From Glandiceps talaboti (lineage: Eukaryota; Hemichordata; Enteropneusta; Spengelidae), in assembly GCF_964340395.1 (NCBI RefSeq), contig NC_135549.1:1754501-1818500 (forward strand): a DNA stretch of 64,000 nucleotides, written 5' to 3'. The first letter of the stretch is position 1, and the number at the start of each line of letters is the position of its first letter. A program made the position numbers and the translations under genes. The notes beneath the pieces were generated by a model, which saw nothing but the letters and a program-made list of their open reading frames with translations, was not told the origin of the DNA and ran no database searches. Below, in pieces: positions 52,901-64,000 of this stretch.

Positions 52901-55900
52901 ACTCTCATGGTAACACTAGTAGTAACATTAAGCTGAAGATATGACGAGAACTCTCATAGTAACACTAGTAGTAACATTAAGCTGAAGATATGACGAGAAC
53001 TCTCATGGTAACACTAGTAGTAACATTAAGCTGAAGATATGACGAGAACTCTCATGGTAACACTAGTAGTAACATTAAGCTGAAGATATGATGAGAACTC
53101 TCATGGTAACACTAGTAGTAACATTAAGCTGAAGATATGATGAGAACTCTCATGGTAACACTAGTAGTAACATTAAGCTGAAGATATGATGAGAACTCTC
53201 ATGGTAACACTAGTAGTAACATTAAGCTGAAGATATGATGAGAACTCTAATGGTAACACTAGTAGTAACATTAAGCTGAAGATATGATGAGAACTCTCAT
53301 GGTAACACTAGTAGTAACATTAAGCTGAAGATATGATGAGAACTCTCATGGTAACACTAGTAGTAACATTAAGCTGAAGATATGATGAGAACTCTAATGG
53401 TAACACTAGTAGTAACATTAAGCTGAAGATATGATGAGAACTCTCATGGTAACACTAGTAGTAACATTAAGCTGAAGATATGACGAGAACTCTCATGGTA
53501 ACACTAGTAGTAACATTAAGCTGAAGATATGATGAAAACTCTCATGGTAACACTAGTAGTAACATTAAGCTGAAGATATGATGAAAACTCTCATGGTAAC
53601 ACTAGTAGTAACATTAAGCTGAAGATATGACGAGAACTCTCATGGTAACACTAGTAGTAACATTAAGCTGAAGATATGATGAGAACTCTCATGGTAACAC
53701 TAGTAGTAACATTAAGCTGAAGATATGATGAGAACTCTCATGGTAACACTAGTAGTAACATTAAGCTGAAGATATGATGAGAACTCTCATGGTAACACTA
53801 GTAGTAACAGTAAGTTGAAGATATGATGAGAACTCTCATGGTAACACTAGTAGTAACAGTAAGCTGAAGATATGACGAGAACTCTCATGGTAACACTAGT
53901 AGTAACATTAAGCTGAAGATATGATGAGAACTCTCATAGTAACACTAGTAGTAACATTAAGCTGAAGATATGACGAGAACTCTCATGGTAACACTAGTAG
54001 TAACATTAAGCTGAAGATATGATGAGAACTCTCATGGTAACACTAGTAGTAACATTAAGCTGAAGATATGATGAGAACTCTCATGGTAACACTAGTAGTA
54101 ACAGTAAGCTGAAGATATGATGAGAACTCTCATGGTAACACTAGTAGTAACATTAAGCTGAAGATATGATGAGAACTCTCATGGTAACACTAGTAGTAAC
54201 AGTAAGTTGAAGATATGATGAGAACTCTAATGGTAACACTAGTAGTAACAGTAAGCTGAAGATATGATGAGAACTCTCATGGTAACACTAGTAGTAACAT
54301 TAAGCTGAAGATATGATGAGAACTCTCATGGTAACACTAGTAGTAACAGTAAGTTGAAGATATGATGAGAACTCTCATGGTAACACTAGTAGTAACAGTA
54401 AGCTGAAGATATGATGAGAACTCTCATGGTAACACTAGTAGTAACAGTAAGTTGAAGATATGATGAGAACTCTCATGGTAACACTAGTAGTAACATTAAG
54501 CTGAAGATATGATGAGAACTCTCATGGTAACACTAGTAGTAACAGTAAGTTGAAGATATGATGAGAACTCTCATGGTAACACTAGTAGTAACAGTAAGCT
54601 GAAGATATGATGAGAACTCTCATGGTAACACTAGTAGTAACAGTAAGTTGAAGATATGATGAGAACTCTCATGGTAACACTAGTAGTAACAGTAAGCTGA
54701 AGATATGACGAGAACTCTCATGGTAACACTAGTAGTAACATTAAGCTGAAGATATGATGAGAACTCTCATGGTAACACTAGTAGTAACATTAAGCTGAAG
54801 ATATGATGAGAACTCTCATGGTAACACTAGTAGTAACAGTAAGCTGAAGATATGATGAGAACTCTCATGGTAACACTAGTAGTAACATTAAGCTGAAGAT
54901 ATGATGAGAACTCTCATGGTAACACTAGTAGTAACAGTAAGTTGAAGATATGATGAGAACTCTAATGGTAACACTAGTAGTAACAGTAAGCTGAAGATAT
55001 GATGAGAACTCTCATGGTAACACTAGTAGTAACATTAAGCTGAAGATATGACGAGAACTCTCATGGTAACACTAGTAGTAACATTAAGCTGAAGATATGA
55101 CGAGAACTCTCGTGGTAACACTAGTAGTAACATTAAGCTGAAGATATGACGAGAACTCTCATGGTAACACTAGTAGTAACATTAAGCTGAAGATATGATG
55201 AGAACTCTCATGGTAACACTAGTAGTAACATTAAGCTGAAGATATGATGAGAACTCTCATGGTAACACTAGTAGTAACATTAAGCTGAAGATATGACGAG
55301 AACTCTCATGGTAACACTAGTAGTAACATTAAGCTGAAGATATGATGAGAACTCTCATGGTAACACTAGTAGTAACATTAAGCTGAAGATATGACGAGAA
55401 CTCTCATGGTAACACTAGTAGTAACATTAAGCTGAAGATATGATGAGAACTCTCATAGTAACACTAGTAGTAACATTAAGCTGAAGATATGATGAGAACT
55501 CTCATGGTAACACTAGTAGTAACATTAAGCTGAAGATATGATGAGAACTCTCATGGTAACACTAGTAGTAACATTAAGCTGAAGATATGACGAGAACTCT
55601 AATGGTAACACTAGTAGTAACATTAAGCTGAAGATATGATGAGAACTCTCATGGTAACACTAGTAGTAACATTAAGCTGAAGATATGATGAGAACTCTCA
55701 TGGTAACACTAGTAGTAACATTAAGCTGAAGATATGATGAGAACTCTCATGGTAACACTAGTAGTAACATTAAGCTGAAGATATGATGAAAACTCTCATG
55801 GTAACACTAGTAGTAACATTAAGCTGAAGATATGATGAGAACTCTCATAGTAACACTAGTAGTAACATTAAGCTGAAGATATGACGAGAACTCTCATGGT

Positions 55901-58900
55901 AACACTAGTAGTAACATTAAGCTGAAGATATGATGAGAACTCTCATGGTAACACTAGTAGTAACATTAAGCTGAAGATATGATGAGAACTCTAATGGTCA
56001 ATCATTTTGATTTCAATAATTAATTAAATAGTTCAGTTTCTGTTGCAAAACAATTTCTCAACTAGATGTACATTGAAAGTCAATCCAAGTTATATTACAG
56101 GGTTTCTTAATATTATATAATATAACACAAGAAGGGAAGGAAGCCAAACACTTTGTTGATACAAATCAATGGCATAGAAACTGACACTCTACACGGTCAG
56201 AAGTGTACCCTGATAATGTACACATAGAACTGAAGTAAACAACAATATTTATACTTACGTTGTGTTGGTGGCACACTGCTTGAAACAATCACACTAGTAG
56301 ATACAGCTGATGGTGTTGGTGTTATAAATGGTTCTAAACTTGAACTTAAAATGGTTGTACTAAACATAGATGTCACTGGTAATTCTACTGTTGAGCTCTG
56401 TACAATTGACGGTGTAACTATAGGTGTGCTAGTGATGACTAATGGAGTACTTGACACTTCAATGAATGGTGTGCTGGTTATGAACACAGGGATGCTGGAT
56501 GATGTCGGGATGCAGGCATCAAAGACACGTAGCAATACTTCCAGGACTACAAAGTCTGGCATTAATGTATGATTAAAACTGTCTTGTGGATAACCACTAT
56601 CATTTGCCATTCTAGAATACAGTGCAAACACTTGTTCTCTGTCACAAAATACTGGACTCAAGGTAGTATTATGAAATGTGAATTGAGTTGAAGAAGGGTT
56701 GACATAGCTGTCTGCAATCTCATCCACTGCAATGCTGGCTGTGTTTGGATCATTATACAACTCCAGTATTTTCTTAGCTAGGCGATATCTTGTACTGCCC
56801 AGTTTCAAAAACTGTGGATAGCTCAAGTCTAAAGACAGTATAAATTGGTGATTGTATGTTTCATTAACTGGCCTTGGTTTGATGTACACATTGAATGTGG
56901 ACTGTGTGGTTAGTCCCTCTGAGTCAGCAGCTATCAGACGGAACTTGGCTGGAGATAATGAAAGATGTTCTTCCAATGGTATACCATACATTAGTAGTTT
57001 ATCTATGTCAAACTGAATCCATGATCTCTTGGTGAGTGGTAGTCCTGAGATGGTCCTCAAAGAAAGTTGAAGTCGGTCAGTTAGACCTTCCTCTGGGTCA
57101 TAAAATGTTCCTAATGGAACAGTGAACTCTAGTATGTATCCAACTGTTACTTCCAAGTCTTGGACCGGATTAAGGATAATTGGAGGCTGGTTGATGGGTT
57201 CTGAAAATGATTCATAGTGGCATAATTACTAAATAATTAATACAAAATCAGTGCAGAAACCAGAACCAATTAACAGAACTATACATAGTTACATATATGG
57301 CATGCAGTGGTTATAGAATATACATCTACTGCACTTTTTGCAGAACAAATAGCATGTACATTTCACAACTATTTTATTTGAATCTTTTGAAATACAGGTA
57401 TCAGTCCCTGAGCTATGTTATACAACACATGTACTTTCTGTTTTGCATCGGTTTTTCACAGATGTGAATTCAAGTATAATAAATTTTTCAAATATATTTG
57501 GGTAATGAATGATGAGTACTGTAAAATCATGATAATTGTGTTTTGATTAAATAATATAAATATTTACCTGGTGTAGTTGGTATCATGCTGCTTGATACTA
57601 CCGCACTACTGGTTGCTGGTGATGGAGTGGGTGATGGTACTATGGGAGTGCTGCTGACAATGTCAGATGTGATCACAACCTCAGAAGAACTAAATAACAT
57701 ACTGGATGTCAACGCTGGCGTTGGAGTACTAGACAATGGTGGCAAACTGGTCACTTCCATTGTTGGTGTAGGTGTTATGATCATGGATGATGTAACAGGA
57801 AAACTGGTTATCACCGCACTGCTACTTACTTCTGAAGGTGACGGAGAGGGTGATGGAGAGGGGGAAGGTGAAGGTGATGGTGAAGGTGAGGGGGAGGGAG
57901 ATGGTGATGGAGAGGGGGAGGGTGATGGGAGGACGGAACTGCTTGTTGATGTGCTAGAGCTGGTTTCTTCCACGGCTGGAGTTGAAGTCATGACAATGGG
58001 TACTGAAGATGAAGTAATGGAGCTTGTTGAAATGATGGGAATTGAACTTGTACTTGGAGTGGAAATTAACACTGTGCTTGTAGCTGGTAATACTGTCGAA
58101 GTCTCTACTGGTATTATAACAGATGAAGATGGTGTCGACAACAGTACCGATGATGTAGTAGGTACTACAAGGGAACTAGTCTCTGTTATTTCTACAGACG
58201 ATGATATGTCAATGGGAGTAGAACTAACAAGTTCTGGTGTTGAAGTCAGTACTTGGGTGGTTGATACAACTGAACTACTTTCTTCTACTAAAGATGACGA
58301 AGTCTCAACTACAACTGAGCTACTGGTTTGTTTTATGATTGACGATGTCAGAATCACTGGTGATGATGATTCCAATAAAAATGTGGTTGTTTCTATAGGA
58401 GGAAGGGTTCTTGTTAAAGTGACAGTTGCAATGGTAGAGCTAGTACTTGGTTTGAGACTTGAACTTGTGGCAGCAGGAATACTTGATGACATAGCAATAG
58501 TACTTGTAGACACAAGAGCTGTTGGAGTGCTGACAGTTACTGTAGGTGTAGGCATAGGAGTACCAGCTAGGCCTGCCTGTATTTGTCGCTTCTTTCTCAT
58601 TACTGGATCTTCTCTAGATTTCTTCATTGAAATATGCCAACCAATGACTGGAAACCCGATGACATCTGTCAGTCTGCCACTTTTTGCATTGTGCTCAATC
58701 ACCATCGAAAAGTCTTGTACTTTTTTGAACAGTCCACAACTAAGCTGCCAAGAGATTTCAATGCCCCATGCATTCCTCAAAACATTCTTTGGATCGGCAT
58801 TACCAGGACCGGCTGCTAGAACTGAATTGTCCAGAAGTTGCCCTATCACAGCACTTTTCCTGTTTGTCAATGTTAAAGCACTTGAATCCACAGAAAGAAA

Positions 58901-60214
58901 GTCTGCTAATAAAGTGAGTAAATTAACTCGTTGTACTCCACTCAGTTTAGTTAAATCACAGTCTACAATTAGTGTTGCTAATGTTCTCTGTGTACCTGGG
59001 TTGCACTTTTTAGGAGTCCTACTATGCAGATTTTGATTATCTTTCTCATAATCCTTCAAGGGTACAGCTCTAACCGGGTTCAAAGGTGACCCGGCATAAG
59101 TCAATGATTGGTCATTATCAAACAACCTTACATCCAATAAGAAAATGTCAGTGACAGTTCTTGATAATTTCTTATCATATCCACTGGCAGCTGTTACACT
59201 TATGTATGTAAAGCCTTCATCCTTCACAAGAGGAACTCCATATAAAGTGTTGGTTTTATTATCAAACTCCAACCATTTTGGAAGTTTATCACTTCCTGCT
59301 TCTGTTACCTGGGTAGAAGAATTAAGACAAAGAAAAGTAATGAAATCTTAGCATTCATGCACAATGAAAATTTTAGTTTTATCCTCTAACCGAAGCAATT
59401 CAAGAAATTCTGTACACATGACATGTATAACACTTTTGTTTTTAATCTATTATCAAACTCCAACCATTAAAAATTTAAAAATGAGAATTAGTAAGTTTTA
59501 TCACAAAACTACCATATAATAAAGTCTATCATTCCTGCTTCAATGAGCACCTAATTAATGAAAAGATATTAGAATGACTATGAAAATATTAGCATTCGTA
59601 CACAATGTGCATCTGTCTAATTTTTATACTGCTGGTATCCTTTACTCTAAAACCCATCAGATTAAAGAGGAAGAGATTCTTATTACAGATTACAAAAAGG
59701 TGTTTTATTAGGCCTAAAAAAAAAATAATTGTTTGGTCCCGGTTACCGACCCCACCTAGCTTTTCACTGCCAACCCTAAACTGTATTTTACATAATTGAG
59801 AGAAAAAAAAATAAAATTGCAAAAATTGCAATATATATATATTAAAGCATATATATATATACAATGTCAGACCACTATATTCTTTTAGTGGTCTGAGGTA
59901 CAATATATTATGTATTTATACACAATGACAAAAGTGAGGTCTGGTTACTGAATCCAAAAATGATTCTTCTCGATTCAAAATATTTGTTTTTGACTCACCC
60001 TGTAATATGTCACATTTCCTTTGAAAGCACCTTTTAGAGGCAAAGTGTACTTGAAAACCTTGCCAACCACAGTATGTACATCTGGTAAACCATTCAAAAT
60101 TGTTGGTCCATCATCTGATTGTTCTTTACTCACTGAAGAGGCTGATGGCCAGCACCAGGCAACATGTATTATAAAAATAATAAGTTTGATATGTGAATAT
60201 TTAAAATTTGCCAT
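48687..60214 (-). CDS. DAG1: Dystroglycan, complete, four coding exons
   Basis: Extracellular matrix receptor linking laminin-type ligands to dystrophin. Exons: 59999-60214, 57568-59308, 56259-57200, 48687-49930 (4,143 coding bases, 1,380 residues, phases 0, 1, 1). Order: signal peptide (about 1-25), cadherin-like domain (35-135), S6-like alpha-DG N-domain (174-304) with AGPGNADPKNV, furin site RKKR at 310-313 followed by QIQAG and TPMPTPTV, Ser/Thr/Pro mucin region (324-652), a first cadherin-like plus SEA-like module (665-883), a second one (970-1190), transmembrane helix (1220-1240), RRKR, and a tail with five PPxY motifs for dystrophin WW binding. The autoproteolysis Gly-Ser is kept in the second module (1130-1131). 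Vertebrate dystroglycan is about 895 residues with one membrane-proximal module, so this form is enlarged. No transcript confirms the model. Confidence 0.93.
49931..56258 (-). other. DAG1: Dystroglycan intron 3, mostly minisatellite
   Basis: A phase-1 intron of 6,328 bases, 94 percent of it the 49-bp array. The remaining ~400 bases flank the splice sites. Confidence 0.9.
50065..55993. repeat. 49-bp minisatellite, 121 copies
   Basis: Units of ATGGTAACACTAGTAGTAAC, then AKTAAGYTGAAGATATGAYG and AGAACTCTM. First and last starts (50065, 55994) differ by exactly 121 x 49, so there is no net length change. Variants are confined to a few positions. Shared variant patterns recur 1,813 bases apart (37 units), and again 735 bases apart (15 units), which shows block duplications inside the array. 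Confidence 0.97.
56259..57200 (-). other. DAG1: Dystroglycan exon 3: first (extra) cadherin/SEA-like module
   Basis: Flanked by phase-1 introns on both sides. Encodes PINQPPIILNPVQDLEV, a cadherin-like domain (YILEFTVPLGTFYDPEEG, MYGIPL), a SEA-like domain with its Cys pair (838/882), and a short Ser/Thr/Pro stalk. Where the other copy has EGSTVWTF this one reads PSSTQFTF, so the autoproteolytic Gly is absent. Confidence 0.93.
57568..59308 (-). other. DAG1: Dystroglycan exon 2: alpha-DG N-domain and mucin region
   Basis: Acceptor TTCTTCTACCCAG. Completes the first cadherin-like domain (WLEFDNKTNTLYGVPL), encodes the S6-like domain, the RKKR furin site, and about 330 residues of Ser/Thr/Pro including a run of about 17 Ser-Pro pairs. 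Donor GTAAAT. Confidence 0.94.
59711..59795. mobile_element. Partial copy of the GGCCTA-ended MITE
   Basis: TTA followed by GGCCTA, an A-run and TTTGGTCCCGGTTACCGACC, matching one end of 46730-47093. The other end is missing. It lies in dystroglycan intron 1. Confidence 0.55.
59999..60214 (-). other. DAG1: Dystroglycan exon 1: signal peptide
   Basis: 72 codons from MANFKYSHIKLIIFI, a hydrophobic signal peptide ending near CWPSA, then PDVHTVVGKVFKYTLPLKG, the start of the first cadherin-like domain. Donor GTGAGT in phase 0. The start is the first ATG of the open frame. Confidence 0.88.
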
Positions 60215-61952
60215 TGTTGTCAGCTTGACTGAATCTCTGGATGTGGTATATCCTTTCCTGACATTGTATTCTTCTTTACATGTCCATTACAGGATCTAAC
60301 CTTGTTGGTGATTTGAGATCCAATCATTCAATTGAGGATACATCATCATCAATGTTTAGCTTCTTGGCATTATGTGTGTCCAAACTTCTTGGAATCTGTG
60401 CACAGAAATGGGAAAAAAATGAACACTACAGAATCTATGTCTTAATTGTCAAGATTTATTGTAGATCTAACAGCTGATTTATTATTTGCATGACATGTCA
60501 CATGGGAATGTACTGTCAACAAATTTATTCAACATTAAATATTAGCAGAAAGAAATATTTTTGGCCTTTGGTGCTACTTTTTAAAATTTGTAGTCAATTT
60601 GATGATTTATTCTGGCTTTGACAAGATTAGTAGACATAGATTTGATGGAATATATTACTGTTAATTTTAAGAGCACACAATTTGTTTACCAAAGGTTTGC
60701 ATTTGGTGTCTCAGTCAAGAAAACATTGACTTTAAATAATACTTTCACTTATTCTGTAATTTTATAACAATAGACTGCTGTATGTTGATAACAAAGAATA
60801 AGTGTCACTTTTCAAAACAAGTCACAACATGTTAAAAAGTTAAAGAATTTAGCACAAGAAGTGTCCTATTGTTACCCAAATAATTCCGCCATTTAAATCT
60901 CCTTCGAATATACCTGTGTTGGGGCATTTCAGTACCGTACGAAATCATAAATATTCGATAGTATTGTATTCATCGTTGCTATTCTAACCACACCTAACAT
61001 CAAATCTAGCATGCTATGAGTCATAACTATCCCTCCCTTCACTTGAAACGCGAATATTGTGTACATGTTTATTTACTTTCACTTGTTGCAAAATGATAAT
61101 ACCAAAAACACCGTTAAATTATTATGCAATCTCATAAAAACCACCACTCTGTTGCGCAAAACATTTAGATATTTGAAGATACCACGCATTCAAGACAAAT
61201 TCCGTTGCTATAGATACCCAAACATTCTAAGAGAGATAAATTGCAGTCATATTTACGTACCTTTTACTCAGCCGCCAGCTAGCGTCAGTTACCCTTGTCG
61301 AGGATTTCACCTTAGCGGTAAATTTACCCATCATGCTATATAACTACATCGGGATGCAGTATTGTGTAACTATCATTGACTGTAGACGAAGGTAGCTATT
61401 ACAGTTGTCACATGAGCTATTTAACTGTAATCTTATATTGATAAATATTGTAATTATGAATTTTAAAGCATTGTACAATACAATATCGAAAAAAAAGTAT
61501 TTACCATGTACCCAGTCACAGCGGCCGACACCATAACGCTTTGCGTTTGGGGAAAGAAAACACAAACAATTAAGCGCGCAATGGCGGCCTACTACGATTT
61601 TGCAGACAACTTTAGCATGCATCGTTACGAATCCGAGGTGTAGATTTGATGTGGAATGACCGTAGTGTTTTACTAAATCTCCCTCTGTTGGGGTATCGAT
61701 ACTGAAGTGTCACTGTGTGTACATGTAGCTGTAGGCCAAGCCCAAACTGTACTAGTACTGTACTGTACTCCATGATCCAGGGGATTGAACCTCAGCTCAT
61801 TGTGTTTATGACTAGTTCACTGTACATACATGTGTCAGTGATACAACGTTATCGTCGTACCCCTACTATCTTTGCAAAAATAGTGTGGACGGTCATTCCA
61901 CATCTATGGCCTAATCTTGAACCTTTGATTAGAGAACTTGACGTTATCAAAT
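60215..61952. promoter_or_regulatory. Head-to-head intergenic region of dystroglycan and SET-SLOG gene
   Basis: 1.7 kb separate the two divergent start codons. The segment 61500-61640 is richer in CG and includes GCGCGCAATGGCGGCC. A minus-strand TACATG/GTAAAT at about 61506 could be the donor of a dystroglycan 5'UTR exon. No TATA box is obvious. A shared CpG-type promoter is plausible but unproven. Confidence 0.4.
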
Positions 61953-64000
61953 ATGGACATGACAGATGTGTGTAAAGGCGAAGAAAATATATCGGTTCAT
62001 GCAGAAAATTTTGTTGATGGTGAATATTTACCAGAGATAAAGGTTGGTTAGCAGGTTGTTCATGTTGTTAGTCTTTGTATTTGATAGTACATGACATTTC
62101 AAGCAGCACAGTTTGACATGCATTTATAATCTTAGCAAAGTATGGAGTAACCTGTTTATGGTGAATGACTGACTCCAATAACTTACATTGTGTTGTATAT
62201 GAGAGATTACAAGGTATCACTAGACCACTTTCAACAGGCTAGTACATAAAAATAGGTTAGGGAGTGATTTGACATAGGTTTTGCAAGACTTTATATTTGA
62301 AGAAAAAGTGATTAATTTTACCAGATATGTACCATTGTGACCAATCTGATTAAAATCCGATGTAGATGTCGGCTAATCATTCATTGCTATTTTACCTTTG
62401 TTATTTTGCTTGAATTGACCTTCGTAGTACATGTTTACGTTTTTAGCTCGATCATCTCCTCTGCATCTGAACATGCGCCCATACAAACGAATTTCAGTTC
62501 ACTGAGCCACACATGCAGTATAAATAGACATACATGTAGCTTGCTCACCAACAAAAACAGTAAAACTCTCTCTCATTCAATTTTTCAGTACACCCCATTC
62601 AATGTGACAGGACCAGGATGTGAGTATGATCCATGTGAAGTAATGTATGCAGGTTGTGAATGTCAACAAAAGTCTTGTGGTGATGACTGTCCATGCATAC
62701 AGCGATCCCTAGGTCAAAGTTATGATGACAAGGGGTGTCTTCTGTCTTCCTCCCAGACTAATTCTAACAGTAAACCAGTACTAGAATGCAACAGTTCTTG
62801 TACATGCAGCACGTTGTGTACAAGCAGAGTTGTACAAAATGGGATCAAGTTCAGGGTAGAGGTCATTCGCACAGAACAGAAGGGATGGGGCCTCAAAGCT
62901 CTGGAGAATATTCCTAGAAATCGGTTTGTGTGTGAGTATGCTGGGGAGGTGCTGGGTTACAAGGAAGCACATAGAAGAGCTGTCAATATGACTGAGGATG
63001 ATCCTAATTATATTCTGATCTTGAAGGAACATTTACAGAATGGGAAAGTTATAAAAACCTGTGTTGATCCAACATATGTAGGCAATGTTGGTAGATATAT
63101 TAACCATAGCTGTGATCCTAACTTGTATATGGTTGCTGTGAGAATTGATAATGAAGTCCCAAAGTTGGCTCTCTTTGCAAAACGTGAGATTTTGGATGAG
63201 GAAGAGTTGAGTTTTGACTACGCAGGAGGCATCAATGAAATAGACATCAATGAAATGAACACTTTATGTGATGATACACAAAGTTGCAATGAAAGTGACA
63301 CAATGTGTGCAGAAGAAAATAGCAAGTACAAAAGTAGTAGTAGTACAAAAACTGCAAATATCAAGTCAATTAAAAGTCCTAACAAGCCATGCTACTGTGG
63401 TGCTGATGCATGTAGAGGACTCTTGCCATTTGATAGTGAACTTTATGCTGAGCTTGACGTTCAGAATGCTAGTCAAGCAGAAGTTGAAAATGGTGAAGCC
63501 GAAAATGAACAGTTCTTGAAAGGGGAAAATGATGATGATTATGATTTGTGGAAAGACGAACTTCCCAATGATATTTTCCTACAGCTTACCAGTCAACTGG
63601 AAACCAAATATGAGGGCGCTATGTATGTGAATCATTCTGGTGGTGCACTTGGCAGTGACTTGTTTTGGCAAAAAATAGGTTGTAAATATGGAATTCGGAC
63701 ACATGCTTATTCATTTGAAGGTCACAGTCAGAATAACCCAGCAAGGGTAGAACTGAGTAGCCAAGACTTGAAACAAGCTGATGTACATGTACACAAAGCC
63801 AATAAAGTTTTACATCGGATCTTTCCAACACAGAGTAACTTTATCAATAATCTGTTGAGGAGAGACTGGTTTCAAGTTAGAGATACAGAGTGTGTGTTTG
63901 CAGTTGGTAAAATCACAAAGAACAGGAGAACAGTGGAAGGAGGCACAGGTTGGACTGTTCAAATGGCCGTCGATGAAAGAAAACCTGTGTATGTTTTTGA
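61953..64000 (+). CDS. SETMAR: SETMAR-type histone methyltransferase fused to a SLOG-like domain (3' partial)
   Basis: Exon 1, 61953-62042, encodes 30 residues (MDMTDVCKGEENISVHAENF) and ends at GTTGGT. Exon 2 starts 62589 after TTTTTCAG and is still open at the window end, 500 residues so far. Pre-SET Cys cluster at about 40-105, SET domain at about 117-245 with KGWGLKAL, FVCEYAGEVLG, GRYINHSCDPNL and EELSFDYAGG, then a ~45-residue Ser/Asn-rich insert and post-SET CYCGADACRG near 297. All cofactor and catalytic motifs are present. The closest family I know is SETMAR's SET half (H3K4/K36 methylation reported). After a short acidic linker the frame enters HSGGALGSDLFW, VHKANKVLHR, LLRRDWFQVRD and VEGGTGWTVQMA ... 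KPVYVFD, the pattern of a SLOG/YspA-type nucleotide-binding Rossmann domain. There is no mariner transposase. Confidence 0.88.
62043..62588 (+). other. Intron 1 of SET-SLOG gene with MITE end
   Basis: A phase-0 intron. At 62342-62363 it carries the same 22-base end (CAATCTGATTAAAATCCGAT...) as the palindromic MITE at 38837. A second end is not visible. Confidence 0.7.

Noticed and set aside
50065-55993. CRISPR-like regular spacing
   Set aside because: The units are contiguous 49-bp repeats without unique spacers, inside an animal intron.
57585-59036. 483-codon plus-strand open frame
   Set aside because: It is the antisense shadow of the dystroglycan mucin region. Ser/Thr/Pro codons rarely create stops on the other strand.
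63568-63583. Splice acceptor (TATTTTCCTACAG) that could separate SET from the SLOG-like part
   Set aside because: The frame is open on both sides and no compelling donor precedes it, so a continuous exon is simpler. Kept as the main alternative to test.

Overview
The window is nuclear DNA of an animal. It has spliced genes with GT-AG introns, metazoan gene families, an AT-leaning base composition and many microsatellites, minisatellites and short inverted-repeat transposons. A compact, minisatellite-rich marine invertebrate genome fits best. Amphioxus is my leading guess, but a hemichordate, brachiopod or mollusc cannot be excluded from sequence alone.

Layout. (1) Positions 1.8-42.9 kb hold a tandem array of seven ninjurin-like genes, all on the minus strand. 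Each has a short acidic first coding exon and a second exon with the ninjurin amphipathic helices and two membrane helices. They fall into two subclasses: loci 1, 5, 6 and 7 keep a Y-x-G-K-K-T motif, loci 2, 3 and 4 have lost it. Loci 5 and 6 are a recent duplication that includes a TATA box and upstream NF-kB-type sites. Locus 5 is broken by a 2.17-kb pogo/Tigger-like element. Repeats between the genes include a LINE fragment and several MITE types (TTAA, TA, 8-bp, 9-bp and TTA target duplications). Two TA-flanked elements have matching inverted ends but carry unrelated minisatellites. (2) Positions 43-48 kb are repeat-rich and without genes. (3) Positions 48.7-60.2 kb hold a complete four-exon dystroglycan gene on the minus strand, 1,380 codons plus stop by my splice model. 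It has a duplicated cadherin-like plus SEA-like module, and the intron between the two copies is filled by a 121-copy, 49-bp minisatellite. (4) From 61.95 kb to the window end, on the plus strand and head-to-head with dystroglycan, is a SETMAR-type histone methyltransferase. Its open reading frame runs past the post-SET motif into a SLOG-like (YspA/DprA/LOG-type) Rossmann domain and leaves the window still open.

Functionally, the ninjurin array is a family of small membrane proteins whose vertebrate members act in adhesion and plasma-membrane rupture. Dystroglycan links matrix to cytoskeleton. The SET-SLOG protein joins chromatin methylation to a predicted nucleotide-binding fold and is the most novel item seen. 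All gene models come from reading splice signals by eye. No search or transcript data were available.
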